From Thermodesulfobacteriota bacterium (GTDB taxonomy: Bacteria; Desulfobacterota; Thermodesulfobacteria; Thermodesulfobacteriales; Thermodesulfatatoraceae): a DNA stretch of 5,952 bases. A program made the position numbers and the translations under genes. The notes below the pieces were generated by a model. That model was not told the origin of the DNA. It saw only the letters and a program-made list of their open reading frames with translations, and searched no databases. The DNA is taken from contig JAADCO010000138.1 of NCBI GenBank assembly GCA_013154385.1, positions 1-5,952 of the forward strand. The letters are read 5' to 3'. Below, in pieces: positions 1 through 5,727 of the stretch; position 1 is the stretch's first letter, and each line of letters begins with the position of its first letter.

Positions 1-407
1 TTTTCCCAGCGCATCTGCTGGGTCATGCCCGAGGAAGGGCACTTGAGGTCCATGATCTTGATCACCCTGCGGGGCACCCGGGCGAGGGAGACACTCCCGT
101 TGGTTTCGAGCAGAACGGAAGCGCCTTCGTCCAGAAAGGCCTCCATGAGGGGATAGACCCCTTCCTGGAGAAGCGGTTCGCCGCCGGTGATCTGCACCCA
201 GGGAAGAGCCCCCTCCTCGCGCCAGCGGATGAGGATCTCTTCGATGGTCAGGGGGGTTCCCTCCTCGCGCGCATAGAGGGTGTCGCACCAGGAACAGGAG
301 AGGTTGCAACCTGAAAGCCGCACGAAAAAGGTGGGTAGTCCAACGTGGGTGCCTTCACCCTGCAGGCTGACGAAGGTTTCGCAGACCTTAACCGTAATAG
401 GAGGCAC
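1..407 (-). CDS. queE: 7-carboxy-7-deazaguanine synthase QueE (radical SAM), 3' end cut by window edge
   Basis: QueE is a radical SAM enzyme that contracts 6-carboxytetrahydropterin, the QueD product, to 7-carboxy-7-deazaguanine on the route to preQ0 and queuosine. I translated 135 residues before the window edge. Near the N-terminus is the family's SLQGEG stretch (about residues 14-19), then the 4Fe-4S cluster motif CNLSCSWCDT with C34, C38 and C41 (CX3CX2C). ITGGEPLL (73-80) is the SAM-binding GGEP motif, LETNG follows at 100-104, and DLKCPSSG (120-127) is typical of QueE. The best start I see is GTG at 407, which overlaps the end of queD by 20 bp; a second in-frame GTG lies at 425. Neither has a strong Shine-Dalgarno, so translation probably depends on coupling to queD. 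Family assignment is firm; the exact start is not. Confidence 0.93.
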   Translation of the reverse strand, partial: MPPITVKVCETFVSLQGEGTHVGLPTFFVRLSGCNLSCSWCDTLYAREEGTPLTIEEILIRWREEGALPWVQITGGEPLLQEGVYPLMEAFLDEGASVLLETNGSVSLARVPRRVIKIMDLKCPSSGMTQQMRWE

Positions 408-756
408 AGGAGCGTTCGGTTTCACAAACCGTGACCCGCACGAGTTCTACCGGATAATTGGCCAGCCGTTCCTTGAGCTTCAGGAAGATGTAACGGGCGA
501 TGTTTTCCGAGGAGGGGTTCTGGTCCTGAAAGGCCGGATGCAGGTTTAGGTCGCGATGGTCGAGGTCTTCGAGGACTTCCTTCAGGTGTTTCTTGAGGTC
601 TTTGAAGTCCATGAGGATGCCGATTTCGTTAAGTTTCTCTCCCCGGACGCACACCTCGACCTTCCAGTTGTGTCCGTGAGGGCGCTCACAGGCCCCGGGA
701 TAGTTTCGCAGATAGTGGGCTGCGGCGAATTCGTCTCTGATGGTGAGTTCGAACAT
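388..756 (-). CDS. queD: 6-carboxy-5,6,7,8-tetrahydropterin synthase QueD
   Basis: QueD converts 7,8-dihydroneopterin triphosphate to 6-carboxytetrahydropterin, the first committed step of 7-deazaguanine (preQ0/queuosine) synthesis, in the cytoplasm. At 122 residues it is normal length for this single-domain T-fold family. The zinc ligands are H14, H27 and H29, the last two in the CxxxHGH motif that also supplies the catalytic C23, which marks it as QueD rather than eukaryotic-type PTPS. The catalytic Asp-His pair is D66-H67 in LDHRDLN. PSSEN (81-85) and the substrate-anchoring glutamate E112 in CETE near the C-terminus are in place. The ATG at 756 lies only 12 bp after the CCA end of tRNA-Cys, with AGG (768-766) as the likely ribosome-binding core. 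It overlaps queE, so the two consecutive pathway enzymes are coupled. Confidence 0.96.
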   Translation of the reverse strand: MFELTIRDEFAAAHYLRNYPGACERPHGHNWKVEVCVRGEKLNEIGILMDFKDLKKHLKEVLEDLDHRDLNLHPAFQDQNPSSENIARYIFLKLKERLANYPVELVRVTVCETERSCASYYG

Positions 757-768
757 TGGGGAAAACCT

Positions 769-844
769 TGGAGGCGGCGCGGGGATTCGAACCCCGGAAT
801 AACGATTTTGCAGACCGTCGCCTTAACCGCTTGGCTACGCCGCC
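769..844 (-). tRNA. tRNA-Cys (anticodon GCA), CCA encoded
   Basis: A full cloverleaf can be folded by eye. The acceptor GGCGGCG (844-838) pairs with CGCCGCC (779-773). The D-arm is GCC/GGC. The anticodon stem ACGGU/AUCGU encloses the loop CUGCAAA, giving anticodon GCA. The T-arm CGGGG/CCCCG encloses UUCGAAU. The discriminator base is U73 (position 772), the usual identity base for tRNA-Cys, and the 3' CCA is encoded at 771-769. It sits 8 bp downstream of tRNA-Met and 12 bp upstream of the queD start, so it is probably processed out of a mixed tRNA-mRNA transcript. Confidence 0.97.
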
Positions 845-852
845 TCGGAGCT

Positions 853-929
853 TGGTGGCGGCGCAGGGACTCGAACCCCGAACCTTGCGGATATGAGCCG
901 CATGCTCTTACCAGTTGAGCTACGCCGCC
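853..929 (-). tRNA. tRNA-Met (anticodon CAU), elongator type, CCA encoded
   Basis: The cloverleaf has acceptor GGCGGCG (929-923) paired with CGCCGCC (863-857), D-stem GCUC/GAGC, anticodon stem UGCGG/CCGCA around the loop CUCAUAU (anticodon CAU), T-arm with loop UUCGAGU, discriminator A73 and an encoded CCA (855-853). It is not the initiator: position 1 pairs normally with 72 and the anticodon stem lacks the three consecutive G:C pairs. The acceptor has the G2-C71 and C3-G70 pairs used by MetRS and lacks C4-G69/C5-G68 recognised by TilS, so elongator Met is preferred over lysidine-modified tRNA-Ile2. That choice is inference. Confidence 0.93.
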
Positions 930-939
930 ACTCGCTTTA

Positions 940-969
940 ATTAGTGCTCGATAAGGTCCCCTTTGTCAA
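940..969 (-). promoter_or_regulatory. Predicted sigma70-type promoter for the tRNA-Met/tRNA-Cys/queD/queE unit
   Basis: On the minus strand a perfect TTGACA (969-964) is followed, after an 18-bp spacer, by ACTAAT (945-940), which matches the TATAAT consensus at four of six positions. Transcription would start about 7 bp further on, leaving a leader of only a few bases before the tRNA-Met 5' end at 929, as is common for tRNA operons. The promoter lies immediately after the stop codon (978-976) of the upstream same-strand gene, and I see no terminator between them. Confidence 0.65.
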
Positions 970-975
970 GAGGGC

Positions 976-1884
976 CTAGAGCCGGGTGAAGAAATAGAGG
1001 AAGCAACGGCCGGGTCGCAGCTCCTCCGGCTGCCGCACGGCCGTGAGCAGGCTTTTGACTTCGTGGGGGATCTCCCAGACCTCGAGCCGAGGCCCTTCCT
1101 CGGGTTCTGGTTCGGCCGCCCCCTTGAGCAGGGCCTCCAAACGTTGACGGTTTTGCCGGAGGATCGGCTCGCGATCTCCCTCGAGGTCTACCGGAACAAG
1201 CGGGATGCGGCCTTTGTTTTTGGGGTCCTGGGCCAGATCGAGGAGGGTGTCCCGCACTTCGATCTGATCCGTGGCGATGATTTCCGGGAGCTCTCCCAAA
1301 AGCGGGACCAGCCTGGCAAAAGCCCTCATTCTCTCTTCAATTCCCTGCAGTTCCCAGTTCGGTTCCCGGCCCTCGACTATCCAGTGGGGAAAGCGTTTGA
1401 GGGTGGGATCTTTCCCGACGACGAAGTCAGAGAGGCGAGAGGCCTGTTCCTTTAAACGTTCGAACTCGAAGTCGAGTTCCTCAAGCCTTTGGTCGAGATT
1501 CTGGGCCAGTTGGAGCACCACCCGCGCGCGCAGGATGGGGTCGTCTTGCTGGTCGCTTCGACCGATGATGGCGGTCTTGATTTCGGCCACGGATTCCTCC
1601 ACGGCCTCGGGCCAGGCCTTGAAAAGGGAGACGTTTTCCGGCCAGCGCATCATCTGCCCCCACTCCTCGTAGGAGGCCACCAATCGTTCGAACCAGGGGA
1701 GTTTTTCGCCAAAGGGGGGCGGAGTGATGATCTCGACCCAGCCCTTGGAAACGAGTTTGGCAAAGGCCCCCTTGGGAGGCGCTTCACTGGGCTGGAGAAG
1801 GGCGACTTTTTCGAAGACCGCCAGGACCAGAGAGGCCAGATCGAGCCGCAAGTGGGTATGGGGATAAATCAGGGCTTCGGCCAA
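976..1884 (-). CDS. Hypothetical protein, 302 residues, soluble, with central helical/coiled-coil region
   Basis: I do not recognise this family. The TTG start at 1884 is chosen because a near-perfect Shine-Dalgarno (AAGGAGGT, 1897-1890) lies 5 bp upstream. No signal peptide or membrane segment is visible, so a cytoplasmic protein is likely. Residues about 5-55 look like a small alpha/beta segment ending in a proline-rich turn (PPPFGE, 55-60). Residues about 100-152 are helical with heptad-like spacing and many Glu/Arg residues, consistent with a short coiled coil. About 183-255 is a second acidic helical stretch, followed by an acidic linker (EPEPEEGP, 258-265). The C-terminus is basic-hydrophobic (RCFLYFFTRL). 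No catalytic signature or cysteine metal site is evident. It has its own divergent intergenic region and is followed by the tRNA promoter, so it is probably transcribed alone. It codes well along its whole length; function is unknown. Confidence 0.82.
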   Translation of the reverse strand: MAEALIYPHTHLRLDLASLVLAVFEKVALLQPSEAPPKGAFAKLVSKGWVEIITPPPFGEKLPWFERLVASYEEWGQMMRWPENVSLFKAWPEAVEESVAEIKTAIIGRSDQQDDPILRARVVLQLAQNLDQRLEELDFEFERLKEQASRLSDFVVGKDPTLKRFPHWIVEGREPNWELQGIEERMRAFARLVPLLGELPEIIATDQIEVRDTLLDLAQDPKNKGRIPLVPVDLEGDREPILRQNRQRLEALLKGAAEPEPEEGPRLEVWEIPHEVKSLLTAVRQPEELRPGRCFLYFFTRL

Positions 1885-1889
1885 GGCAG

Positions 1890-1897
1890 ACCTCCTT
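1890..1897 (-). promoter_or_regulatory. Strong Shine-Dalgarno fixing a TTG start
   Basis: AAGGAGGT on the minus strand lies 5 bp before the TTG at 1884. It is the strongest ribosome-binding site in the window and supports the non-ATG start of the 302-residue hypothetical gene. Confidence 0.8.
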
Positions 1898-1991
1898 CCC
1901 TAGCACTCTAATCTATCTCCTTCCGGCTAACCAGTTTTCTTTGAAGCCCGGCCAAATAAATACTAAGTTTCTCTTGCGGAGCAACTTCCAC

Positions 1992-1996
1992 GGAGG
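1992..1996 (+). promoter_or_regulatory. Shine-Dalgarno fixing a GTG start of the solute-binding protein
   Basis: GGAGG lies 5 bp upstream of GTG at 2002. The GTG is directly followed by a Sec signal peptide, so site and start agree. Confidence 0.75.
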
Positions 1997-2001
1997 CAAA
2001 G

Positions 2002-3582
2002 GTGTTTCGCTGGTTGGTCTTGATTCTTCTCCTCTGGACGGTCCCGCTCAGGGCGCAGGATTACGGAGACGCCCTGGTCATCGGTTCCATCGGCGACGCG
2101 AGCATCCTGATTCCCATGCTGGCCACCGATGCCCCCAGCCACGAGGTGGCCGGGCTCATTTTCAACGGCCTGGTGAAGTACGACAAGGACCTAAACCTGG
2201 TGGGGGACCTAGCCGAGAGGTTCGAGGTCTCAAACGGGGGGAAGACCATCACCTTCTACTTGCGGCGGGGCGTGAAATGGCACGACGGGGTGGAATTTAC
2301 CGCCGAAGACGTCTATTTCGGGTTCAAGCTGATCACCGATCCCAAGACCCCTTCGGCCTACGCCGGTGATTTCCTGGAGGTGGAGAAGGCCGAGGTGGTT
2401 GACCGCTACACCTTTCGCGTCCACTATCGCGAGCCCTTTGCCCCGGCCCTGGGCTCCTGGGGGAATCTGGTGGTTCTCCCCAAACATCTCCTTGAGGGAA
2501 AAGACATCACCAAGACCGACTTCGGTCGTCATCCCGTGGGCACGGGGCCTTTCAGGTTCAAGGAATGGCGCTCCCAGGAGAAGATCGTCCTCAAGGCCAA
2601 TCCGGATTACTTCGCCGGCCGGCCGTATCTGAACTACGTCATCTTCCGGATCATCCCCGATCCCACGACCATGTTCATGGAGCTCAAGGCCGAAGGCATA
2701 GACTGGATGGGGCTCACCCCCCTTCAGTACGCGCGGGAGACGAATTCGCCCTCCTTTTTGGCCCGTTTTCGCAAATACAAATACCTTTCGTTCTCCTACA
2801 CCTACCTGGGCTACAACCTGAGGCATCCCTTCTTTCGCGATAAGAGGGTGCGGCAGGCCATATCCTACGCCATAGACAAAAAGGAGATCATCCAGGGGGT
2901 GCTCTACGGGTTGGGCGTGGTGGCTACAGGGCCGTATAAGCCGGACACGTGGTTTTACAACCCGAACGTCAAACGCTATCCGTACGATCCCGCGCGGGCG
3001 CGGAGGCTCCTGGCTGAAGCGGGCTGGAAGGACACCGACGGCGACGGTTGGCTCGACAAGGATGGCAAACGATTCGAGTTTACGGTGCTCACCAATCAGG
3101 GGAACACCTCACGTCTCTTGACGGCGCAGGTGATCCAGTATCGCCTGGCGCAGGTGGGGATCAAGATGAACATTCGCACGGTGGAATGGACGGCCTTCAT
3201 CAAGGAGTTCATTGACAAGAGGCGCTTTGAGGCCGTCATCCTGGGCTGGACCACCTCCACCGAGCCGGATGTCTACGACATCTGGCACTCGAGCAAGATC
3301 AAGCCCCCGGGTCTCAATTTCATCGGTTACGCCAATCCGGAGGTGGATCGCCTCCTCGAAGAGGGAAGACGCACCTTTGACCGCGAGAAACGCAAAAAGA
3401 TCTACTTCCGCTTCCAGGAGATCCTGGCCGAAGACCAACCCTACACGTTTCTCTACGTGCCCATGGCTCTTCCCTGCATCCACAAGCGGTTCCGCGGCAT
3501 CAAGCCCGCGCCCATAGGCATTTCCTACAATCTGGAGCGCTGGTGGGTGCCCAAGAACGAACAGAAGTATCTCATGCCTTGA
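2002..3582 (+). CDS. Periplasmic family-5 solute-binding protein (peptide/nickel ABC transporter type)
   Basis: This is a 526-residue secreted binding protein of the SBP_bac_5 (DppA/OppA/NikA-like) family, the usual length. Residues 1-18 form a Sec signal peptide (R3, then a Leu-rich core, with a likely cut after LRA at A18). There is no lipobox cysteine, so the product should be soluble in the periplasm. The family signature is clear: AERFEVSNGGKTITFYLRRG, then KWHDGVEFTAEDVYF from residue 92, with a VGTGPFRFKEW segment further on. The hinge-proximal RHPFFRDKRVRQAISYAID block is typical, as is a DxDGDGxLDxDG loop (residues 344-355) resembling a calcium-binding loop. No permease or ATPase gene is adjacent: both neighbours are on the opposite strand, so it is a single-gene unit serving a transporter encoded elsewhere. 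The ligand cannot be read from sequence; a short peptide is the default guess. Its 3' end overlaps that of convergent ttuA by 11 bp. Confidence 0.95.
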   Translation: MFRWLVLILLLWTVPLRAQDYGDALVIGSIGDASILIPMLATDAPSHEVAGLIFNGLVKYDKDLNLVGDLAERFEVSNGGKTITFYLRRGVKWHDGVEFTAEDVYFGFKLITDPKTPSAYAGDFLEVEKAEVVDRYTFRVHYREPFAPALGSWGNLVVLPKHLLEGKDITKTDFGRHPVGTGPFRFKEWRSQEKIVLKANPDYFAGRPYLNYVIFRIIPDPTTMFMELKAEGIDWMGLTPLQYARETNSPSFLARFRKYKYLSFSYTYLGYNLRHPFFRDKRVRQAISYAIDKKEIIQGVLYGLGVVATGPYKPDTWFYNPNVKRYPYDPARARRLLAEAGWKDTDGDGWLDKDGKRFEFTVLTNQGNTSRLLTAQVIQYRLAQVGIKMNIRTVEWTAFIKEFIDKRRFEAVILGWTTSTEPDVYDIWHSSKIKPPGLNFIGYANPEVDRLLEEGRRTFDREKRKKIYFRFQEILAEDQPYTFLYVPMALPCIHKRFRGIKPAPIGISYNLERWWVPKNEQKYLMP

Positions 3583-4480
3583 ACTCTTCCTTCAGGCGGC
3601 ACACGAAACAGGGCGACGAGACCGCCGGTTCTCCGCAGATCTCGCAGACGGTGAGGGGTTTTTCCATGAAATCTTCGACTTTTTCGTGGAATATGGGATA
3701 GGCCTTGCGGAGATAGTCGAGATAGAAACGCAGCTTGGTGCCCGGCATCTTCTCTTCTAGCTGATCCATGACCTCCGCGTAAACCAAACGGGTTGCTTCT
3801 GGCGAAAGGGGGCAGCGATCTTCGAGGTATTCTATGCCCTTTCTCTTGGCGTATTCGCGGATCTCAAAGGCGGTGAAACGACAGAGGGGTTTGGCCTTGC
3901 GCACGAAGCCGTTTCCTTCGGGAAGGACCGGATACTTGCGGGCCAGATACTTGAGATGCCAGTTGATCACGTTGCCGAGGAGGGAGGAGGCTTCATCGTC
4001 CAGGTTGTGGCCGGTGACCAGCACCTGATAGCCGAGCTTTCGGGCCAGGTGATTGAGAAAGTATCGCTTCACGCTTCCGCACAGGGAGCAGTATTTCTGC
4101 GTGCGGTTCTTGAGGTCCGGAATGGTGAACCCCAGCTCCTTCTTCATGGAGATCACGTGTAAGGGGCGGCCGATTTTTTCCGCAAAGTTTTCGGAGACGC
4201 GGCGGGAGGGCAGGGAAAAGTCCTCTATGCCCAGGTCGATGAAGATCCCGTCGGCCTGATAACCCAGAGAAACCAGGCCCTGCCAAAGGCTGAGGCTATC
4301 CTTCCCGCCGGAGACCCCTACCAGGACGCGGTCCTGGCGGCGGAACATCTTGAATTTTTTGATGGTTCTTTCGAGGTAGTTTTCGAACCATTCGATAAAG
4401 TGCTGGTCACATAGGGGCAGGCGATGATGGGGTATGTAGATGGTGGCCTTCTCCTGGCGACAGATCCGGCATCGGGCCAT
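3572..4480 (-). CDS. ttuA: TtuA-type tRNA 2-thiolation enzyme (TtcA/TtuA/Ncs6 family)
   Basis: This is an adenylating tRNA sulfurtransferase of 302 residues. Family members activate a tRNA uridine or cytidine with ATP and replace the 2-oxygen with sulfur; TtuA makes 2-thioribothymidine at position 54 in thermophiles. An N-terminal zinc knuckle has C4, C7, C24 and H27. The PP-loop SGGKDS spans 57-62. C131 and C134 (CSLC) with C223 (EDRCP) are spaced as the 4Fe-4S ligands of Thermus TtuA. GHNLDDEA (157-164) is the family's second signature. A C-terminal zinc knuckle has C279, C282, C291 and C294. Both zinc knuckles place it in the TtuA/Ncs6 group rather than short TtcA. The ATG at 4480 is fixed by AGGAGG (4492-4487) and is needed to keep the first knuckle. 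TtuA proper uses a ubiquitin-like sulfur carrier (TtuB), not seen here. An Ncs6-like U34 enzyme is the alternative. Confidence 0.9.
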   Translation of the reverse strand: MARCRICRQEKATIYIPHHRLPLCDQHFIEWFENYLERTIKKFKMFRRQDRVLVGVSGGKDSLSLWQGLVSLGYQADGIFIDLGIEDFSLPSRRVSENFAEKIGRPLHVISMKKELGFTIPDLKNRTQKYCSLCGSVKRYFLNHLARKLGYQVLVTGHNLDDEASSLLGNVINWHLKYLARKYPVLPEGNGFVRKAKPLCRFTAFEIREYAKRKGIEYLEDRCPLSPEATRLVYAEVMDQLEEKMPGTKLRFYLDYLRKAYPIFHEKVEDFMEKPLTVCEICGEPAVSSPCFVCRLKEEFKA

Positions 4481-5684
4481 GGAGTTCCTCCTCTTCTTTG
4501 AGAACTTCTTGGAGCATGTCTTTGACGGTCTTGCCCCTCCAGAAGTTTTCCCGCTCCTTGAGAAATTGATAGGGTACCCTCAAAGACGGGGCTTCGGGAG
4601 GTTCATCTGGCAGTTCTCCTTCCAGGGCCCGTTGTACTTCGAGCAGATTGAGGTTGTCGGCGGCTCTGGCAGGATAGTAACGCTCGTCGAAACACTGGAT
4701 GATCCCGGCTTTTTCCAGGCGTTTGAGGAGTTTCAAGAGATCGAAGGGAGAGGCGCCCATGTTTTCCGCGAGTTCGGCAATGCAGGGCCCCGGTACCCCG
4801 CGAAAATGGGCCTCGTAGATTTCGATCAAGGCGCCCAATCCGAAAAGGAGCCAGGAAAGCTTCCGGTTGGCCCGGTAATGGGCCAGTATCTCTCGCCTTT
4901 GGTTGAGGACCCCGGCGACCTCTGCGCCGAGCAGCACGAGAGACCAGTTGACCCACAACCAGAGCAAGAAGAGCGGAATGGTGGAAAGCGAGCCGTAAAG
5001 CTTGGAGTAGGCCACGGCCTTGCTGGTATAGATGGCGTAGAGAGAAGCGACGATGGTCCAGAGGATACCGGCGGTAGAGGCCCCGACAATGGCGGGGATG
5101 AGCTTTATCCTCTTGGCCGGCAGATAGAGGAAGATGATGGTGAAGAGGAGGATGATGGTGGGGATGGTCCAGAACTTGAGAAAGAGGGAGGCCACCCCCG
5201 TGCCTTTGAGCCCCATGTGGGTGAGATAGATGGTGACGCCAAGGGGCAGGGCCACCAGCAGGGGCCCCAGGGTGAGGCCCATCCAATAGACCGTTAGCCG
5301 ATGGAGGAAAGAGCGCTGGTTTTCTATGCGAAAGATCTGGTTGAGCACACCTTCGAATTGCATGAGCAGGCCCAGGACCATGGTGATGAAGATGGCCATG
5401 CTCGCTGCGCCGAGAGGGCCCTTCTGGGCCTTGCTGATGAGATCGAGCACCACCTCCTGCGCACGGCTCAGGGCCCCGGGGTTGAGGAACTGGGAAAGGG
5501 CCTCGTTCAGGCGCATGAGGATGTCTTCGGTGCCCACGAAGAAGCGCACCATGGAAAGGGCAAAAGCCAGCAGCGGGACCAGGGCGAAGACGGTGTTATA
5601 GGTGAGGGCCTGGGCGTTGGTCAGGCAACGGTCCTGCCAAAAACGCCAAAAGATCTCCCTCAAGAGAATAATCCCGCTGGGCAT
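4407..5684 (-). CDS. YihY/BrkB-family inner membrane protein with C-terminal winged-helix-like domain
   Basis: This is a 425-residue polytopic membrane protein of the YihY/virulence factor BrkB family, once misnamed RNase BN. Its molecular function is still unclear. Six membrane segments can be picked out at about 30-51, 90-112, 131-157, 171-190, 195-219 and 233-258. Family signatures are ALTYNTVFALVPLLAF (26-41) and YGSLSTIPLFLLWLWVNWSLVLLGAEV (230-256). The part after about 275 is soluble: GPCIAELAENMGASPFDLLKLLKRLEKAGII resembles a winged helix-turn-helix, followed by a wing-like RYYPA. This extension occurs in some family members, often in Proteobacteria-like lineages, and I do not claim DNA binding. 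The last 24 residues (HGPMPDLSPGE onward) are Pro/His-rich and overlap the start of ttuA in another frame. The ATG at 5684 lacks a well-spaced Shine-Dalgarno and sits within nested inverted repeats. A secretin gene ends 43 bp upstream. Confidence 0.93.
   Translation of the reverse strand: MPSGIILLREIFWRFWQDRCLTNAQALTYNTVFALVPLLAFALSMVRFFVGTEDILMRLNEALSQFLNPGALSRAQEVVLDLISKAQKGPLGAASMAIFITMVLGLLMQFEGVLNQIFRIENQRSFLHRLTVYWMGLTLGPLLVALPLGVTIYLTHMGLKGTGVASLFLKFWTIPTIILLFTIIFLYLPAKRIKLIPAIVGASTAGILWTIVASLYAIYTSKAVAYSKLYGSLSTIPLFLLWLWVNWSLVLLGAEVAGVLNQRREILAHYRANRKLSWLLFGLGALIEIYEAHFRGVPGPCIAELAENMGASPFDLLKLLKRLEKAGIIQCFDERYYPARAADNLNLLEVQRALEGELPDEPPEAPSLRVPYQFLKERENFWRGKTVKDMLQEVLKEEEELHGPMPDLSPGEGHHLHTPSSPAPM
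4487..4492 (-). promoter_or_regulatory. Shine-Dalgarno of ttuA, embedded in the yihY coding sequence
   Basis: AGGAGG lies 6 bp upstream of the ttuA ATG. The same bases encode part of the EEEEL stretch near the end of the YihY-type protein, so the site is translated through by ribosomes on the upstream gene. Confidence 0.8.
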
Positions 5685-5717
5685 GCCCTTAAATTAAGGG
5701 GAAGGGAGATCTTTGGC
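5646..5717 (-). repeat. Nested inverted repeats surrounding the yihY start codon
   Basis: On the minus strand GCCAAAGATCTCCCT (5717-5703) is complementary to AGGGAGATCTTTTGGC (5660-5645) with one bulged A, giving a stem of about 15 bp. The intervening 42 bases hold a perfect 15-bp inverted repeat CCCTTAATTTAAGGG (5700-5686) and a 10-bp palindrome GGGCATGCCC (5688-5679) centred on the ATG. The last two share three bases and so cannot both fold in one molecule. The outer arm crosses into codons for LREIFW of the gene. In mRNA this could hide or expose the start codon; as DNA the palindromes could be a protein site. Confidence 0.7.
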
Positions 5718-5727
5718 AAATGAAATC

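Larger units (their letters stand above)
1885..2001. other. Divergent intergenic region without a clear promoter match
   Basis: This 117-bp spacer must contain start signals for both the hypothetical gene (leftward) and the solute-binding protein (rightward). The middle (about 1950-1975) is its AT-rich part and includes TACTAA (1961-1966) in the plus orientation. The nearest upstream TTGAAG (1941-1946) is only 14 bp away, too close for a standard sigma70 pair. On the minus strand nothing better than three of six matches was found for either box. Shine-Dalgarno sites for both genes are present at its two ends. Confidence 0.5.

Noticed and set aside
280..549. Plus-strand 89-codon open frame
   Set aside because: It lies antisense to the queE start and queD end, with no domain or ribosome-binding site.
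556..918. Plus-strand open frame of 120 codons
   Set aside because: It runs antisense through queD and both tRNA genes; its translated pattern RRRGDSNP/RRRDSNPEP is the well-known artefact of reading tRNA T-arms.
853..929. Reading the CAU tRNA as initiator tRNA or lysidine tRNA-Ile2
   Set aside because: Position 1:72 is paired and the three G:C anticodon-stem pairs are absent (not initiator); the C4-G69/C5-G68 pairs favoured by TilS are absent (less likely Ile2).
953..975. Possible terminator hairpin after the hypothetical gene (CCCT...AGGG on the minus strand)
   Set aside because: The stem is only about 4 bp, there is no U-tract, and it overlaps the tRNA promoter -35 box.
1940..1966. Candidate sigma70 promoter TTTGAA/TACTAA for the solute-binding protein
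   Set aside because: The spacer is only 15 bp and the -35 match is poor, so I did not list it as a promoter.
1941..2369. Plus-strand 142-codon open frame overlapping the solute-binding protein start
   Set aside because: The overlapping frame beginning at GTG 2002 has a Shine-Dalgarno, signal peptide and family motifs; the other frame is low-complexity Arg/Gly.
4440..5297. Long plus-strand open frame of 285 codons opposite the YihY-type gene
   Set aside because: It is antisense to a clear membrane protein with family motifs, rich in Gly/Glu/Asp in a shadow-like pattern, and has no ribosome-binding site or recognisable domain. GC-rich codon use explains the open frame.
5685..5727. Promoter for yihY using TTGCCA on the minus strand
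   Set aside because: The -35-like box is good, but the best -10 at the right distance is weak (three of six) and would start transcription at the ATG itself, giving a leaderless message.
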